The notes under the pieces are model-generated. The model did no database searches. It was not told the DNA's origin and worked only from the letters and a program-made list of their open reading frames with translations. A program made the position numbers and the translations under genes. A stretch of DNA of 64,000 nucleotides from Litomosoides sigmodontis (lineage: Eukaryota > Nematoda > Chromadorea > Rhabditida > Onchocercidae), in the NCBI GenBank assembly GCA_963070105.1, contig OY718803.1, positions 9,529,823 through 9,593,822 of the forward strand, read 5' to 3'. Of the stretch, positions 56,328 through 64,000 are shown piece by piece; position 1 is the stretch's first letter, and every line of letters begins with the position of its first letter.

Positions 56328-56434
56328 GGTTTAATTACCCAAGTTTGAGGTAATTGAGTGTTTCGGCCCAGAGTTTCGGCTTCTGTGGCTTGAAGAAAAA
56401 TTTTGGAACGTCCTGCTATATAGCGGGGCAACAT
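56328..56434 (+). ncRNA. sls-1: SL1 RNA
   Basis: Class 336, promoter ATC, stem G. Confidence 0.96.
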
Positions 56435-56663
56435 AACATTGCTTAGGAGTCATCGTAGAAAGGACGTTGCACGGTACATGTCGATCACGTTTCAATATTG
56501 CTTAGGAGTCATCGTAGAACGGACGCTGCACGGCACACGTCGATCACGTTTCCTTCAACATTGCATGCGAGCAGGTGCTTTTGCAACTTGCATTCCTTCA
56601 ATAACAATCCACCGATCGCTGGATGCAGCACAACCATAACCACACGATGCGCATGAGGTCGTC

Positions 56664-56770
56664 GGTTTAATTACCCAAGTTTGAGGTAATTGAGTGTTTC
56701 GGCCCAGAGTTTCGGCTTCTGTGGCTTGAAGAAAAATTTTGGAACGTCCTGCTATATAGCGGGACAACAT
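56664..56770 (+). ncRNA. sls-1: SL1 RNA
   Basis: Class 336, promoter ACC, stem A. Confidence 0.96.
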
Positions 56771-56999
56771 AATATTGCTTAGGAGTCATCGTAGAACGGA
56801 CGTTGCACGGCACACGTCGATCACGTTTCAATATTGCTTAGGAGTCATCGTAGAACGGACGCTGCACGGCACACGTCGATCACGTTTCCTTCAACATTGC
56901 ATGCGAGCAGGTGCTTTTGCAACTTGCATTCCTTCAATAACAATCCACCGATCGCTGGATGCAGCACAACCATACCTACACGATGCGGATGAGGTCGTC

Positions 57000-57106
57000 G
57001 GTTTAATTACCCAAGTTTGAGGTAATTGAGTGTTTCGGCCCAGAGTTTCGGCTTCTGTGGCTTGAAGAAAAATTTTGGAACGTCCTGCTATATAGCGGGG
57101 CAACAT
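57000..57106 (+). ncRNA. sls-1: SL1 RNA
   Basis: Class 336, promoter CTG, stem G. Confidence 0.96.
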
Positions 57107-57281
57107 AACATTGCTTAGGAGTCATCGTAGAACGGACGCTGCACGATACATGTTGATCACGTTTCCGTCAAGATGATATGCCAACGTGGGACACTAAATA
57201 GTGATTACAAAATGGCGGTATTACAAAGGAAAAGGGCGGTAGTACAAAAGGAATGTTATCTAGCCATTTAACGACGTAAGT

Positions 57282-57400
57282 GCCTACGACCATACCACGT
57301 TGAAAGCACGACATCTCGTCCGATCTGTCAAGTTAAGCAACGTTGGGCCTGGTTAGTACTTGGATCGGAGACGGCCTGGGAATCCCAGGTGTTGTAGACA
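57282..57400 (+). rRNA. 5S rRNA: 5S rRNA
   Basis: C2/gcc haplotype; closes 2,177-bp unit copy 5. Confidence 0.97.
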
Positions 57401-57496
57401 TCGTTTTTTGATTTTCCATCTAGTACTCCTGCGATAGCAATCCACCGATCGCTGGATGCAGCACAACCATAACTACACGATGCGCATGAGGTCGTC

Positions 57497-57603
57497 GGTT
57501 TAATTACCCAAGTTTGAGGTAATTGAGTGTTTCGGCCCAGAGTTTCGGCTTCTGTGGCTTGAAGAAAAATTTTGGAACGTCCTGCTATATAGCGGGGCAA
57601 CAT
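57497..57603 (+). ncRNA. sls-1: SL1 RNA
   Basis: Class 497, promoter ATC, stem G. Confidence 0.96.
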
Positions 57604-57832
57604 AACATTGTTTAGGAGTCATCGTAGAAAGGACGTTGCACGGTACATGTCGATCACGTTTCAATATTGCTTAGGAGTCATCGTAGAACGGACGCTGCAC
57701 GGCACACGTCGATCACGTTTCCTTCAACATTGCATGCGAGCAGGTGCTTTTGCAACTTGCATTCCTTCAATAACAATCCACCGATCGCTGGATGCAGCAC
57801 AACCATAACCACACGATGCGCATGAGGTCGTC

Positions 57833-57939
57833 GGTTTAATTACCCAAGTTTGAGGTAATTGAGTGTTTCGGCCCAGAGTTTCGGCTTCTGTGGCTTGAAG
57901 AAAAATTTTGGAACGTCCTGCTATATAGCGGGACAACAT
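57833..57939 (+). ncRNA. sls-1: SL1 RNA
   Basis: Class 336, promoter ACC, stem A. Confidence 0.96.
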
Positions 57940-58168
57940 AATATTGCTTAGGAGTCATCGTAGAAAGGACGTTGCACGGTACATGTCGATCACGTTTCAA
58001 TATTGCTTAGGAGTCATCGTAGAACGGACGCTGCACGGCACACGTCGATCACGTTTCCTTCAACATTGCATGCGAGCAGGTGCTTTTGCAACTTGCATTC
58101 CTTCAATAACAATCCACCGATCGCTGGATGCAGCACAACCATACCTACACGATGCGGATGAGGTCGTC

Positions 58169-58275
58169 GGTTTAATTACCCAAGTTTGAGGTAATTGAGT
58201 GTTTCGGCCCAGAGTTTCGGCTTCTGTGGCTTGAAGAAAAATTTTGGAACGTCCTGCTATATAGCGGGGCAACAT
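58169..58275 (+). ncRNA. sls-1: SL1 RNA
   Basis: Class 336, promoter CTG, stem G. Confidence 0.96.
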
Positions 58276-58450
58276 AACATTGTTTAGGAGTCATCGTAGA
58301 AAGGACGTTGCACGGTACATGTCGATCACGTTTCCGTCAAGATGATATGCCAACGTGGGACACTAAATAGTGATTACAAAATGGCGGTATTACAAAGGAA
58401 AAGGGCGGTAGTACAAAAGGAATGTTATCTAGCCATTTAACGACGTAAGT

Positions 58451-58569
58451 GTCTACGACCATACCACGTTGAAAGCACGACATCTCGTCCGATCTGTCAA
58501 GTTAAGCAACGTTGGGCCTGGTTAGTACTTGGATCGGAGACGGCCTGGGAATCCCAGGTGTTGTAGACA
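58451..58569 (+). rRNA. 5S rRNA: 5S rRNA, T2 variant
   Basis: T2/gcc haplotype; counterpart of 24411 at an offset of 34,040 bp. Confidence 0.97.
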
Positions 58570-58665
58570 TCGTTTTTTGATTTTCCATCTAGTACTCCTG
58601 CGATAGCAATCCACCGATCGCTGGATGCAGCACAACCATAACTACACGATGCGCATGAGGTCGTC

Positions 58666-58772
58666 GGTTTAATTACCCAAGTTTGAGGTAATTGAGTGTT
58701 TCGGCCCAGAGTTTCGGCTTCTGTGGCTTGAAGAAAAATTTTGGAACGTCCTGCTATATAGCGGGGCAACAT
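58666..58772 (+). ncRNA. sls-1: SL1 RNA
   Basis: Class 497, promoter ATC, stem G. Confidence 0.96.
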
Positions 58773-59001
58773 AACATTGCTTAGGAGTCATCGTAGAAAG
58801 GACGTTGCACGGTACATGTCGATCACGTTTCAATATTGCTTAGGAGTCATCGTAGAACGGACGCTGCACGGCACACGTCGATCACGTTTCCTTCAACATT
58901 GCATGCGAGCAGGTGCTTTTGCAACTTGCATTCCTTCAATAACAATCCACCGATCGCTGGATGCAGCACAACCATACCTACACGATGCGGATGAGGTCGT
59001 C

Positions 59002-59108
59002 GGTTTAATTACCCAAGTTTGAGGTAATTGAGTGTTTCGGCCCAGAGTTTCGGCTTCTGTGGCTTGAAGAAAAATTTTGGAACGTCCTGCTATATAGCGG
59101 GGCAACAT
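59002..59108 (+). ncRNA. sls-1: SL1 RNA
   Basis: Class 336, promoter CTG, stem G. Confidence 0.96.
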
Positions 59109-59283
59109 AACATTGTTTAGGAGTCATCGTAGAAAGGACGTTGCACGGTACATGTCGATCACGTTTCCGTCAAGATGATATGCGAACGTGGGACACTAAA
59201 TAGTGATTACAAAATGGCGGTATTACAAAGGAAAAGGGCGGTAGTACAAAAGGAATGTTATCTAGCCATTTAACGACGTAAGT

Positions 59284-59402
59284 GTCTACGACCATACCAC
59301 GTTGAAAGCACGACATCTCGTCCGATCTGTCAAGTTAAGCAACGTTGGGCCTGGTTAGTACTTGGATCGGAGACGGCCTGGGAATCCCAGGTGTTGTAGA
59401 CA
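59284..59402 (+). rRNA. 5S rRNA: 5S rRNA, T2 variant
   Basis: T2/gcg haplotype; counterpart of 25244. Confidence 0.97.
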
Positions 59403-59498
59403 TCGTTTTTTGATTTTCCATCTAGTACTCCTGCGATAGCAATCCACCGATCGCTGGATGCAGCACAACCATAACTACACGATGCGCATGAGGTCGTC

Positions 59499-59605
59499 GG
59501 TTTAATTACCCAAGTTTGAGGTAATTGAGTGTTTCGGCCCAGAGTTTCGGCTTCTGTGGCTTGAAGAAAAATTTTGGAACGTCCTGCTATATAGCGGGAC
59601 AACAT
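59499..59605 (+). ncRNA. sls-1: SL1 RNA
   Basis: Class 497, promoter ATC, stem A. Confidence 0.96.
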
Positions 59606-59834
59606 AATATTGCTTAGGAGTCATCGTAGAACGGACGCTGCACGATACACGTCGATCACGTTTCAATATTGCTTAGGAGTCATCGTAGAACGGACGCTGC
59701 ACGGCACACGTCGATCACGTTTCCTTCAACATTGCATGCGAGCAGGTGCTTTTGCAACTTGCATTCCTTCAATAACAATCCACCGATCGCTGGATGCAGC
59801 ACAACCATAACCACACGATGCGCATGAGGTCGTC

Positions 59835-59941
59835 GGTTTAATTACCCAAGTTTGAGGTAATTGAGTGTTTCGGCCCAGAGTTTCGGCTTCTGTGGCTTGA
59901 AGAAAAATTTTGGAACGTCCTGCTATATAGCGGGACAACAT
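59835..59941 (+). ncRNA. sls-1: SL1 RNA
   Basis: Class 336, promoter ACC, stem A; GAACCGACG marker follows. Confidence 0.96.
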
Positions 59942-60170
59942 AATATTGCTTAGGAGTCATCGTAGAACCGACGTTGCACGGCACACGTCGATCACGTTTC
60001 AATATTGCTTAGGAGTCATCGTAGAACGGACGCTGCACGGCACACGTCGATCACGTTTCCTTCAACATTGCATGCGAGCAGGTGCTTTTGCAACTTGCAT
60101 TCCTTCAATAACAATCCACCGATCGCTGGATGCAGCACAACCATACCTACACGATGCGGATGAGGTCGTC

Positions 60171-60277
60171 GGTTTAATTACCCAAGTTTGAGGTAATTGA
60201 GTGTTTCGGCCCAGAGTTTCGGCTTCTGTGGCTTGAAGAAAAATTTTGGAACGTCCTGCTATATAGCGGGGCAACAT
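60171..60277 (+). ncRNA. sls-1: SL1 RNA
   Basis: Class 336, promoter CTG, stem G. Confidence 0.96.
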
Positions 60278-60474
60278 AACATTGTTTAGGAGTCATCGTA
60301 GAAAGGACGTTGCACGGTACATGTCGATCACGTTTCAATATTGCTTAGGAGTCATCGTAGAACGGACGCTGCACGGCACACGTCGATCACGTTTCCTTCA
60401 ACATTCCTTCAATAACAATCCACCGATCGCTGGATGCAGCACAACCATACCTACACGATGCGGATGAGGTCGTC

Positions 60475-60581
60475 GGTTTAATTACCCAAGTTTGAGGTAA
60501 TTGAGTGTTTCGGCCCAGAGTTTCGGCTTCTGTGGCTTGAAGAAAAATTTTGGAACGTCCTGCTATATAGCGGGACAACAT
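60475..60581 (+). ncRNA. sls-1: SL1 RNA
   Basis: Class 304, promoter CTG, stem A. Confidence 0.96.
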
Positions 60582-60756
60582 AATATTGCTTAGGAGTCAT
60601 CGTAGAACGGACGCTGCACGATACATGTTGATCACGTTTCCGTCAAGATGATATGCCAACGTGGGACACTAAATAGTGATTACAAAATGGCGGTATTACA
60701 AAGGAAAAGGGCGGTAGTACAAAAGGAATGTTATCTAGCCATTTAACGACGTAAGT

Positions 60757-60875
60757 GCCTACGACCATACCACGTTGAAAGCACGACATCTCGTCCGATC
60801 TGTCAAGTTAAGCAACGTTGGGCCTGGTTAGTACTTGGATCGGAGACGGCCTGGGAATCCCAGGTGTTGTAGACA
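60757..60875 (+). rRNA. 5S rRNA: 5S rRNA
   Basis: C2/gcc haplotype; counterpart of 26717. Confidence 0.97.
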
Positions 60876-60971
60876 TCGTTTTTTGATTTTCCATCTAGTA
60901 CTCCTGCGATAGCAATCCACCGATCGCTGGATGCAGCACAACCATAACTACACGATGCGCATGAGGTCGTC

Positions 60972-61078
60972 GGTTTAATTACCCAAGTTTGAGGTAATTG
61001 AGTGTTTCGGCCCAGAGTTTCGGCTTCTGTGGCTTGAAGAAAAATTTTGGAACGTCCTGCTATATAGCGGGACAACAT
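60972..61078 (+). ncRNA. sls-1: SL1 RNA
   Basis: Class 497, promoter ATC, stem A. Confidence 0.96.
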
Positions 61079-61307
61079 AATATTGCTTAGGAGTCATCGT
61101 AGAACGGACGTTGCACGGTACATGTCGATCACGTTTCAATATTGCTTAGGAGTCATCGTAGAACGGACGCTGCACGGCACACGTCGATCACGTTTCCTTC
61201 AACATTGCATGCGAGCAGGTGCTTTTGCAACTTGCATTCCTTCAATAACAATCCACCGATCGCTGGATGCAGCACAACCATACCTACACGATGCGGATGA
61301 GGTCGTC

Positions 61308-61414
61308 GGTTTAATTACCCAAGTTTGAGGTAATTGAGTGTTTCGGCCCAGAGTTTCGGCTTCTGTGGCTTGAAGAAAAATTTTGGAACGTCCTGCTATA
61401 TAGCGGGGCAACAT
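61308..61414 (+). ncRNA. sls-1: SL1 RNA
   Basis: Class 336, promoter CTG, stem G. Confidence 0.96.
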
Positions 61415-61643
61415 AACATTGTTTAGGAGTCATCGTAGAAAGGACGTTGCACGGTACATGTCGATCACGTTTCAATATTGCTTAGGAGTCATCGTAGAAC
61501 GGACGCTGCACGGCACACGTCGATCACGTTTCCTTCAACATTGCATGCGAGCAGGTGCTTTTGCAACTTGCATTCCTTCAATAACAATCCACCGATCGCT
61601 GGATGCAGCACAACCATACCTACACGATGCGGATGAGGTCGTC

Positions 61644-61750
61644 GGTTTAATTACCCAAGTTTGAGGTAATTGAGTGTTTCGGCCCAGAGTTTCGGCTTCT
61701 GTGGCTTGAAGAAAAATTTTGGAACGTCCTGCTATATAGCGGGACAACAT
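61644..61750 (+). ncRNA. sls-1: SL1 RNA
   Basis: Class 336, promoter CTG, stem A. Confidence 0.96.
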
Positions 61751-61920
61751 AATATTGCTTAGGAGTCATCGTAGAACGGACGCTGCACGATACACGTCGA
61801 TCACGTTTCCTTCAACATTGCATGCGAGCAGGTGCTTTTGCAACTTGCATTCCTTCAATAACAATCCACCGATCGCTGGATGCAGCACAACCATAACCAC
61901 ACGATGCGGATGAGGTCGTC

Positions 61921-62027
61921 GGTTTAATTACCCAAGTTTGAGGTAATTGAGTGTTTCGGCCCAGAGTTTCGGCTTCTGTGGCTTGAAGAAAAATTTTGGA
62001 ACGTCCTGCTATATAGCGGGGCAACAT
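61921..62027 (+). ncRNA. sls-1: SL1 RNA
   Basis: Class 277, promoter ACG, stem G; followed by the AACACTG/GAGTTATCG markers. Confidence 0.96.
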
Positions 62028-62256
62028 AACACTGCTTAGGAGTCATCGTAGAACGGACGTTGCACGGCACACGTCGATCACGTTTCAATATTGCTTAGGA
62101 GTTATCGTAGAACGGACGCTGCACGGCACACGTCGATCACGTTTCCTTCAACATTGCATGCGAGCAGGTGCTTTTGCAACTTGCATTCCTTCAATAACAA
62201 TCCACCGATCGCTGGATGCAGCACAACCATACCTACACGATGCGGATGAGGTCGTC

Positions 62257-62363
62257 GGTTTAATTACCCAAGTTTGAGGTAATTGAGTGTTTCGGCCCAG
62301 AGTTTCGGCTTCTGTGGCTTGAAGAAAAATTTTGGAACGTCCTGCTATATAGCGGGACAACAT
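62257..62363 (+). ncRNA. sls-1: SL1 RNA
   Basis: Class 336, promoter CTG, stem A. Confidence 0.96.
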
Positions 62364-62533
62364 AATATTGCTTAGGAGTCATCGTAGAACGGACGCTGCA
62401 CGATACACGTCGATCACGTTTCCTTCAACATTGCATGCGAGCAGGTGCTTTTGCAACTTGCATTCCTTCAATAACAATCCACCGATCGCTGGATGCAGCA
62501 CAACCATAACCACACGATGCGCATGAGGTCGTC

Positions 62534-62640
62534 GGTTTAATTACCCAAGTTTGAGGTAATTGAGTGTTTCGGCCCAGAGTTTCGGCTTCTGTGGCTTGAA
62601 GAAAAATTTTGGAACGTCCTGCTATATAGCGGGGCAACAT
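62534..62640 (+). ncRNA. sls-1: SL1 RNA
   Basis: Class 277, promoter ACC, stem G. Confidence 0.96.
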
Positions 62641-62869
62641 AACATTGCTTAGGAGTCATCGTAGAAAGGACGTTGCACGGTACATGTCGATCACGTTTCA
62701 ATATTGCTTAGGAGTCATCGTAGAACGGACGCTGCACGGCACACGTCGATCACGTTTCCTTCAACATTGCATGCGAGCAGGTGCTTTTGCAACTTGCATT
62801 CCTTCAATAACAATCCACCGATCGCTGGATGCAGCACAACCATACCTACACGATGCGGATGAGGTCGTC

Positions 62870-62976
62870 GGTTTAATTACCCAAGTTTGAGGTAATTGAG
62901 TGTTTCGGCCCAGAGTTTCGGCTTCTGTGGCTTGAAGAAAAATTTTGGAACGTCCTGCTATATAGCGGGACAACAT
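62870..62976 (+). ncRNA. sls-1: SL1 RNA
   Basis: Class 336, promoter CTG, stem A. Confidence 0.96.
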
Positions 62977-63114
62977 AATATTGCTTAGGAGTCATCGTAG
63001 AACGGACGCTGCACGATACACGTCGATCACGTTTCCTTCAACATTCCTTCAATAGCAATCCACCGATCGCTGGATGCAGCACAACCATAACTACACGATG
63101 CGGATGAGGTCGTC

Positions 63115-63221
63115 GGTTTAATTACCCAAGTTTGAGGTAATTGAGTGTTTCGGCCCAGAGTTTCGGCTTCTGTGGCTTGAAGAAAAATTTTGGAACGTCC
63201 TGCTATATAGCGGGGCAACAT
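63115..63221 (+). ncRNA. sls-1: SL1 RNA
   Basis: Class 245, promoter ATG, stem G. Confidence 0.96.
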
Positions 63222-63418
63222 AACATTGTTTAGGAGTCATCGTAGAAAGGACGTTGCACGGTACATGTCGATCACGTTTCAATATTGCTTAGGAGTCATC
63301 GTAGAACGGACGCTGCACGGCACACGTCGATCACGTTTCCTTCAACATTCCTTCAATAACAATCCACCGATCGCTGGATGCAGCACAACCATACCTACAC
63401 GATGCGGATGAGGTCGTC

Positions 63419-63525
63419 GGTTTAATTACCCAAGTTTGAGGTAATTGAGTGTTTCGGCCCAGAGTTTCGGCTTCTGTGGCTTGAAGAAAAATTTTGGAAC
63501 GTCCTGCTATATAGCGGGGCAACAT
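63419..63525 (+). ncRNA. sls-1: SL1 RNA
   Basis: Class 304, promoter CTG, stem G. Confidence 0.96.
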
Positions 63526-63700
63526 AACATTGTTTAGGAGTCATCGTAGAAAGGACGTTGCACGGTACATGTCGATCACGTTTCCGTCAAGATGATATGC
63601 GAACGTGGGACACTAAATAGTGATTACAAAATGGCGGTATTACAAAGGAAAAGGGCGGTAGTACAAAAGGAATGTTATCTAGCCATTTAACGACGTAAGT

Positions 63701-63819
63701 GTCTACGACCATACCACGTTGAAAGCACGACATCTCGTCCGATCTGTCAAGTTAAGCAACGTTGGGCCTGGTTAGTACTTGGATCGGAGACGGCCTGGGA
63801 ATCCCAGGTGTTGTAGACA
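63701..63819 (+). rRNA. 5S rRNA: 5S rRNA, T2 variant
   Basis: T2/gcg haplotype; last complete 5S of the window, counterpart of 29661. Confidence 0.97.
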
Positions 63820-63915
63820 TCGTTTTTTGATTTTCCATCTAGTACTCCTGCGATAGCAATCCACCGATCGCTGGATGCAGCACAACCATAACTACACGAT
63901 GCGCATGAGGTCGTC

Positions 63916-64000
63916 GGTTTAATTACCCAAGTTTGAGGTAATTGAGTGTTTCGGCCCAGAGTTTCGGCTTCTGTGGCTTGAAGAAAAATTTTGGAACGTC
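63916..64000 (+). ncRNA. sls-1: SL1 RNA, cut by window edge
   Basis: Class 497, promoter ATC. The leader, donor and Sm site are present. The window ends in the first arm of the 3' hairpin, so the stem form is unknown. Confidence 0.94.

Larger units (their letters stand above)
55427..57603 (+). repeat. 2,177-bp higher-order unit, copy 5
   Basis: Same spacing and variant string as copy 1. It lies inside a longer match to 38.2-42.0 kb. Confidence 0.85.
390..64000 (+). repeat. 5S rRNA / SL1 RNA tandem array
   Basis: Head-to-tail array of 181 SL1 RNA genes and 32 5S rRNA genes, all on the + strand. SL1-to-SL1 steps are only 336, 277, 304, 245 or 497 bp (107, 26, 12, 3 and 32 times), and these sum exactly to the observed length. 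Modules: SL1 transcript of about 107 bp; one or two 59-bp sub-repeats; an optional 32-bp hairpin element; an optional 5S cassette; and about 60 bp of SL1 promoter. Units are nearly identical apart from a few linked variant bases, as expected of a concertedly evolving array. The left end is at 390; the array leaves the window on the right. Confidence 0.97.

Noticed and set aside
586..63525. About 280 short open frames on both strands, 61-91 codons, nearly identical, in the repeat units
   Set aside because: They run through SL1, its promoter, the 59-bp sub-repeat and even the 5S gene. The minus-strand frames end with ATG inside the SL1 3' flank and are the antisense of SL1. Their differences simply mirror noncoding variants, and no domain or start context supports translation.
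390..64000. CRISPR array
   Set aside because: Repeats are hundreds of bases long, spacers are not unique, there are no cas genes, and the units contain 5S and SL1 RNA genes of a eukaryote.
390..64000. Centromeric or other noncoding satellite DNA
   Set aside because: Higher-order structure resembles satellite arrays, but each unit holds an intact SL1 RNA gene and often an intact 5S gene with promoter and terminator.

Overview
This window is almost entirely one tandem array of small non-coding RNA genes, and it carries no convincing protein-coding gene. The array has two gene types, both on the + strand. One is the nematode spliced leader SL1 RNA, with its leader exon followed by a GT donor, an Sm site and a 3' hairpin. 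The other is 5S ribosomal RNA, with its internal promoter boxes and a T6 terminator. An SL1 leader beside a metazoan-type 5S gene identifies a nematode. I cannot name the genus from the sequence. The 5S/SL1 linkage is known from Caenorhabditis and other nematodes, where the usual picture (C. elegans) is roughly one SL1 per 5S.

Layout: positions 1-389 are AT-rich flanking DNA with nothing recognisable. The array starts at about 390, just inside what would be the T-rich 5S downstream region, and runs to the right edge, where the last SL1 is cut. I count 181 SL1 genes (180 complete) and 32 complete 5S genes, about 5.7 SL1 per 5S. SL1-to-SL1 distances take only five values: 336 bp (107 times), 497 bp (32, the units with a 5S gene), 277 bp (26), 304 bp (12) and 245 bp (3). 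These sum exactly to the window length. They come from three modules: a 59-bp sub-repeat downstream of SL1 (one or two copies), an optional 32-bp hairpin element, and an optional 5S cassette that adds 252 bp.

On a larger scale the array is a mosaic of multi-kilobase duplications. A 2,177-bp higher-order unit of six SL1 plus one 5S occurs five times. About 9 kb at 14.8-24.0 kb recurs at 44.9-54.0 kb. About 5.7 kb at 24.2-30.0 kb recurs at 58.3-64.0 kb. Linked point variants let the blocks be traced: bases at -25/-23/-12 of each SL1 promoter, an A/G change in the SL RNA 3' stem, and C/T at 5S position 2.

Function (known biology): 5S RNA is made by RNA polymerase III and joins the large ribosomal subunit. 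SL1 RNA is made by a snRNA-type polymerase II promoter, assembles into an Sm snRNP and donates its 22-nt leader to pre-mRNAs by trans-splicing. The array would therefore supply two abundant RNAs of gene expression, with a strong dosage bias to SL1.

Codes used in the SL1 entries: 'class' is the distance in bp from the previous SL1 start (497 means a 5S gene lies between). 'Promoter' gives the bases at -25, -23 and -12. 'Stem A' or 'stem G' is the base in the last hairpin (GGGAC or GGGGC). SL1 3' ends are placed about 5 nt past the last hairpin and are approximate.
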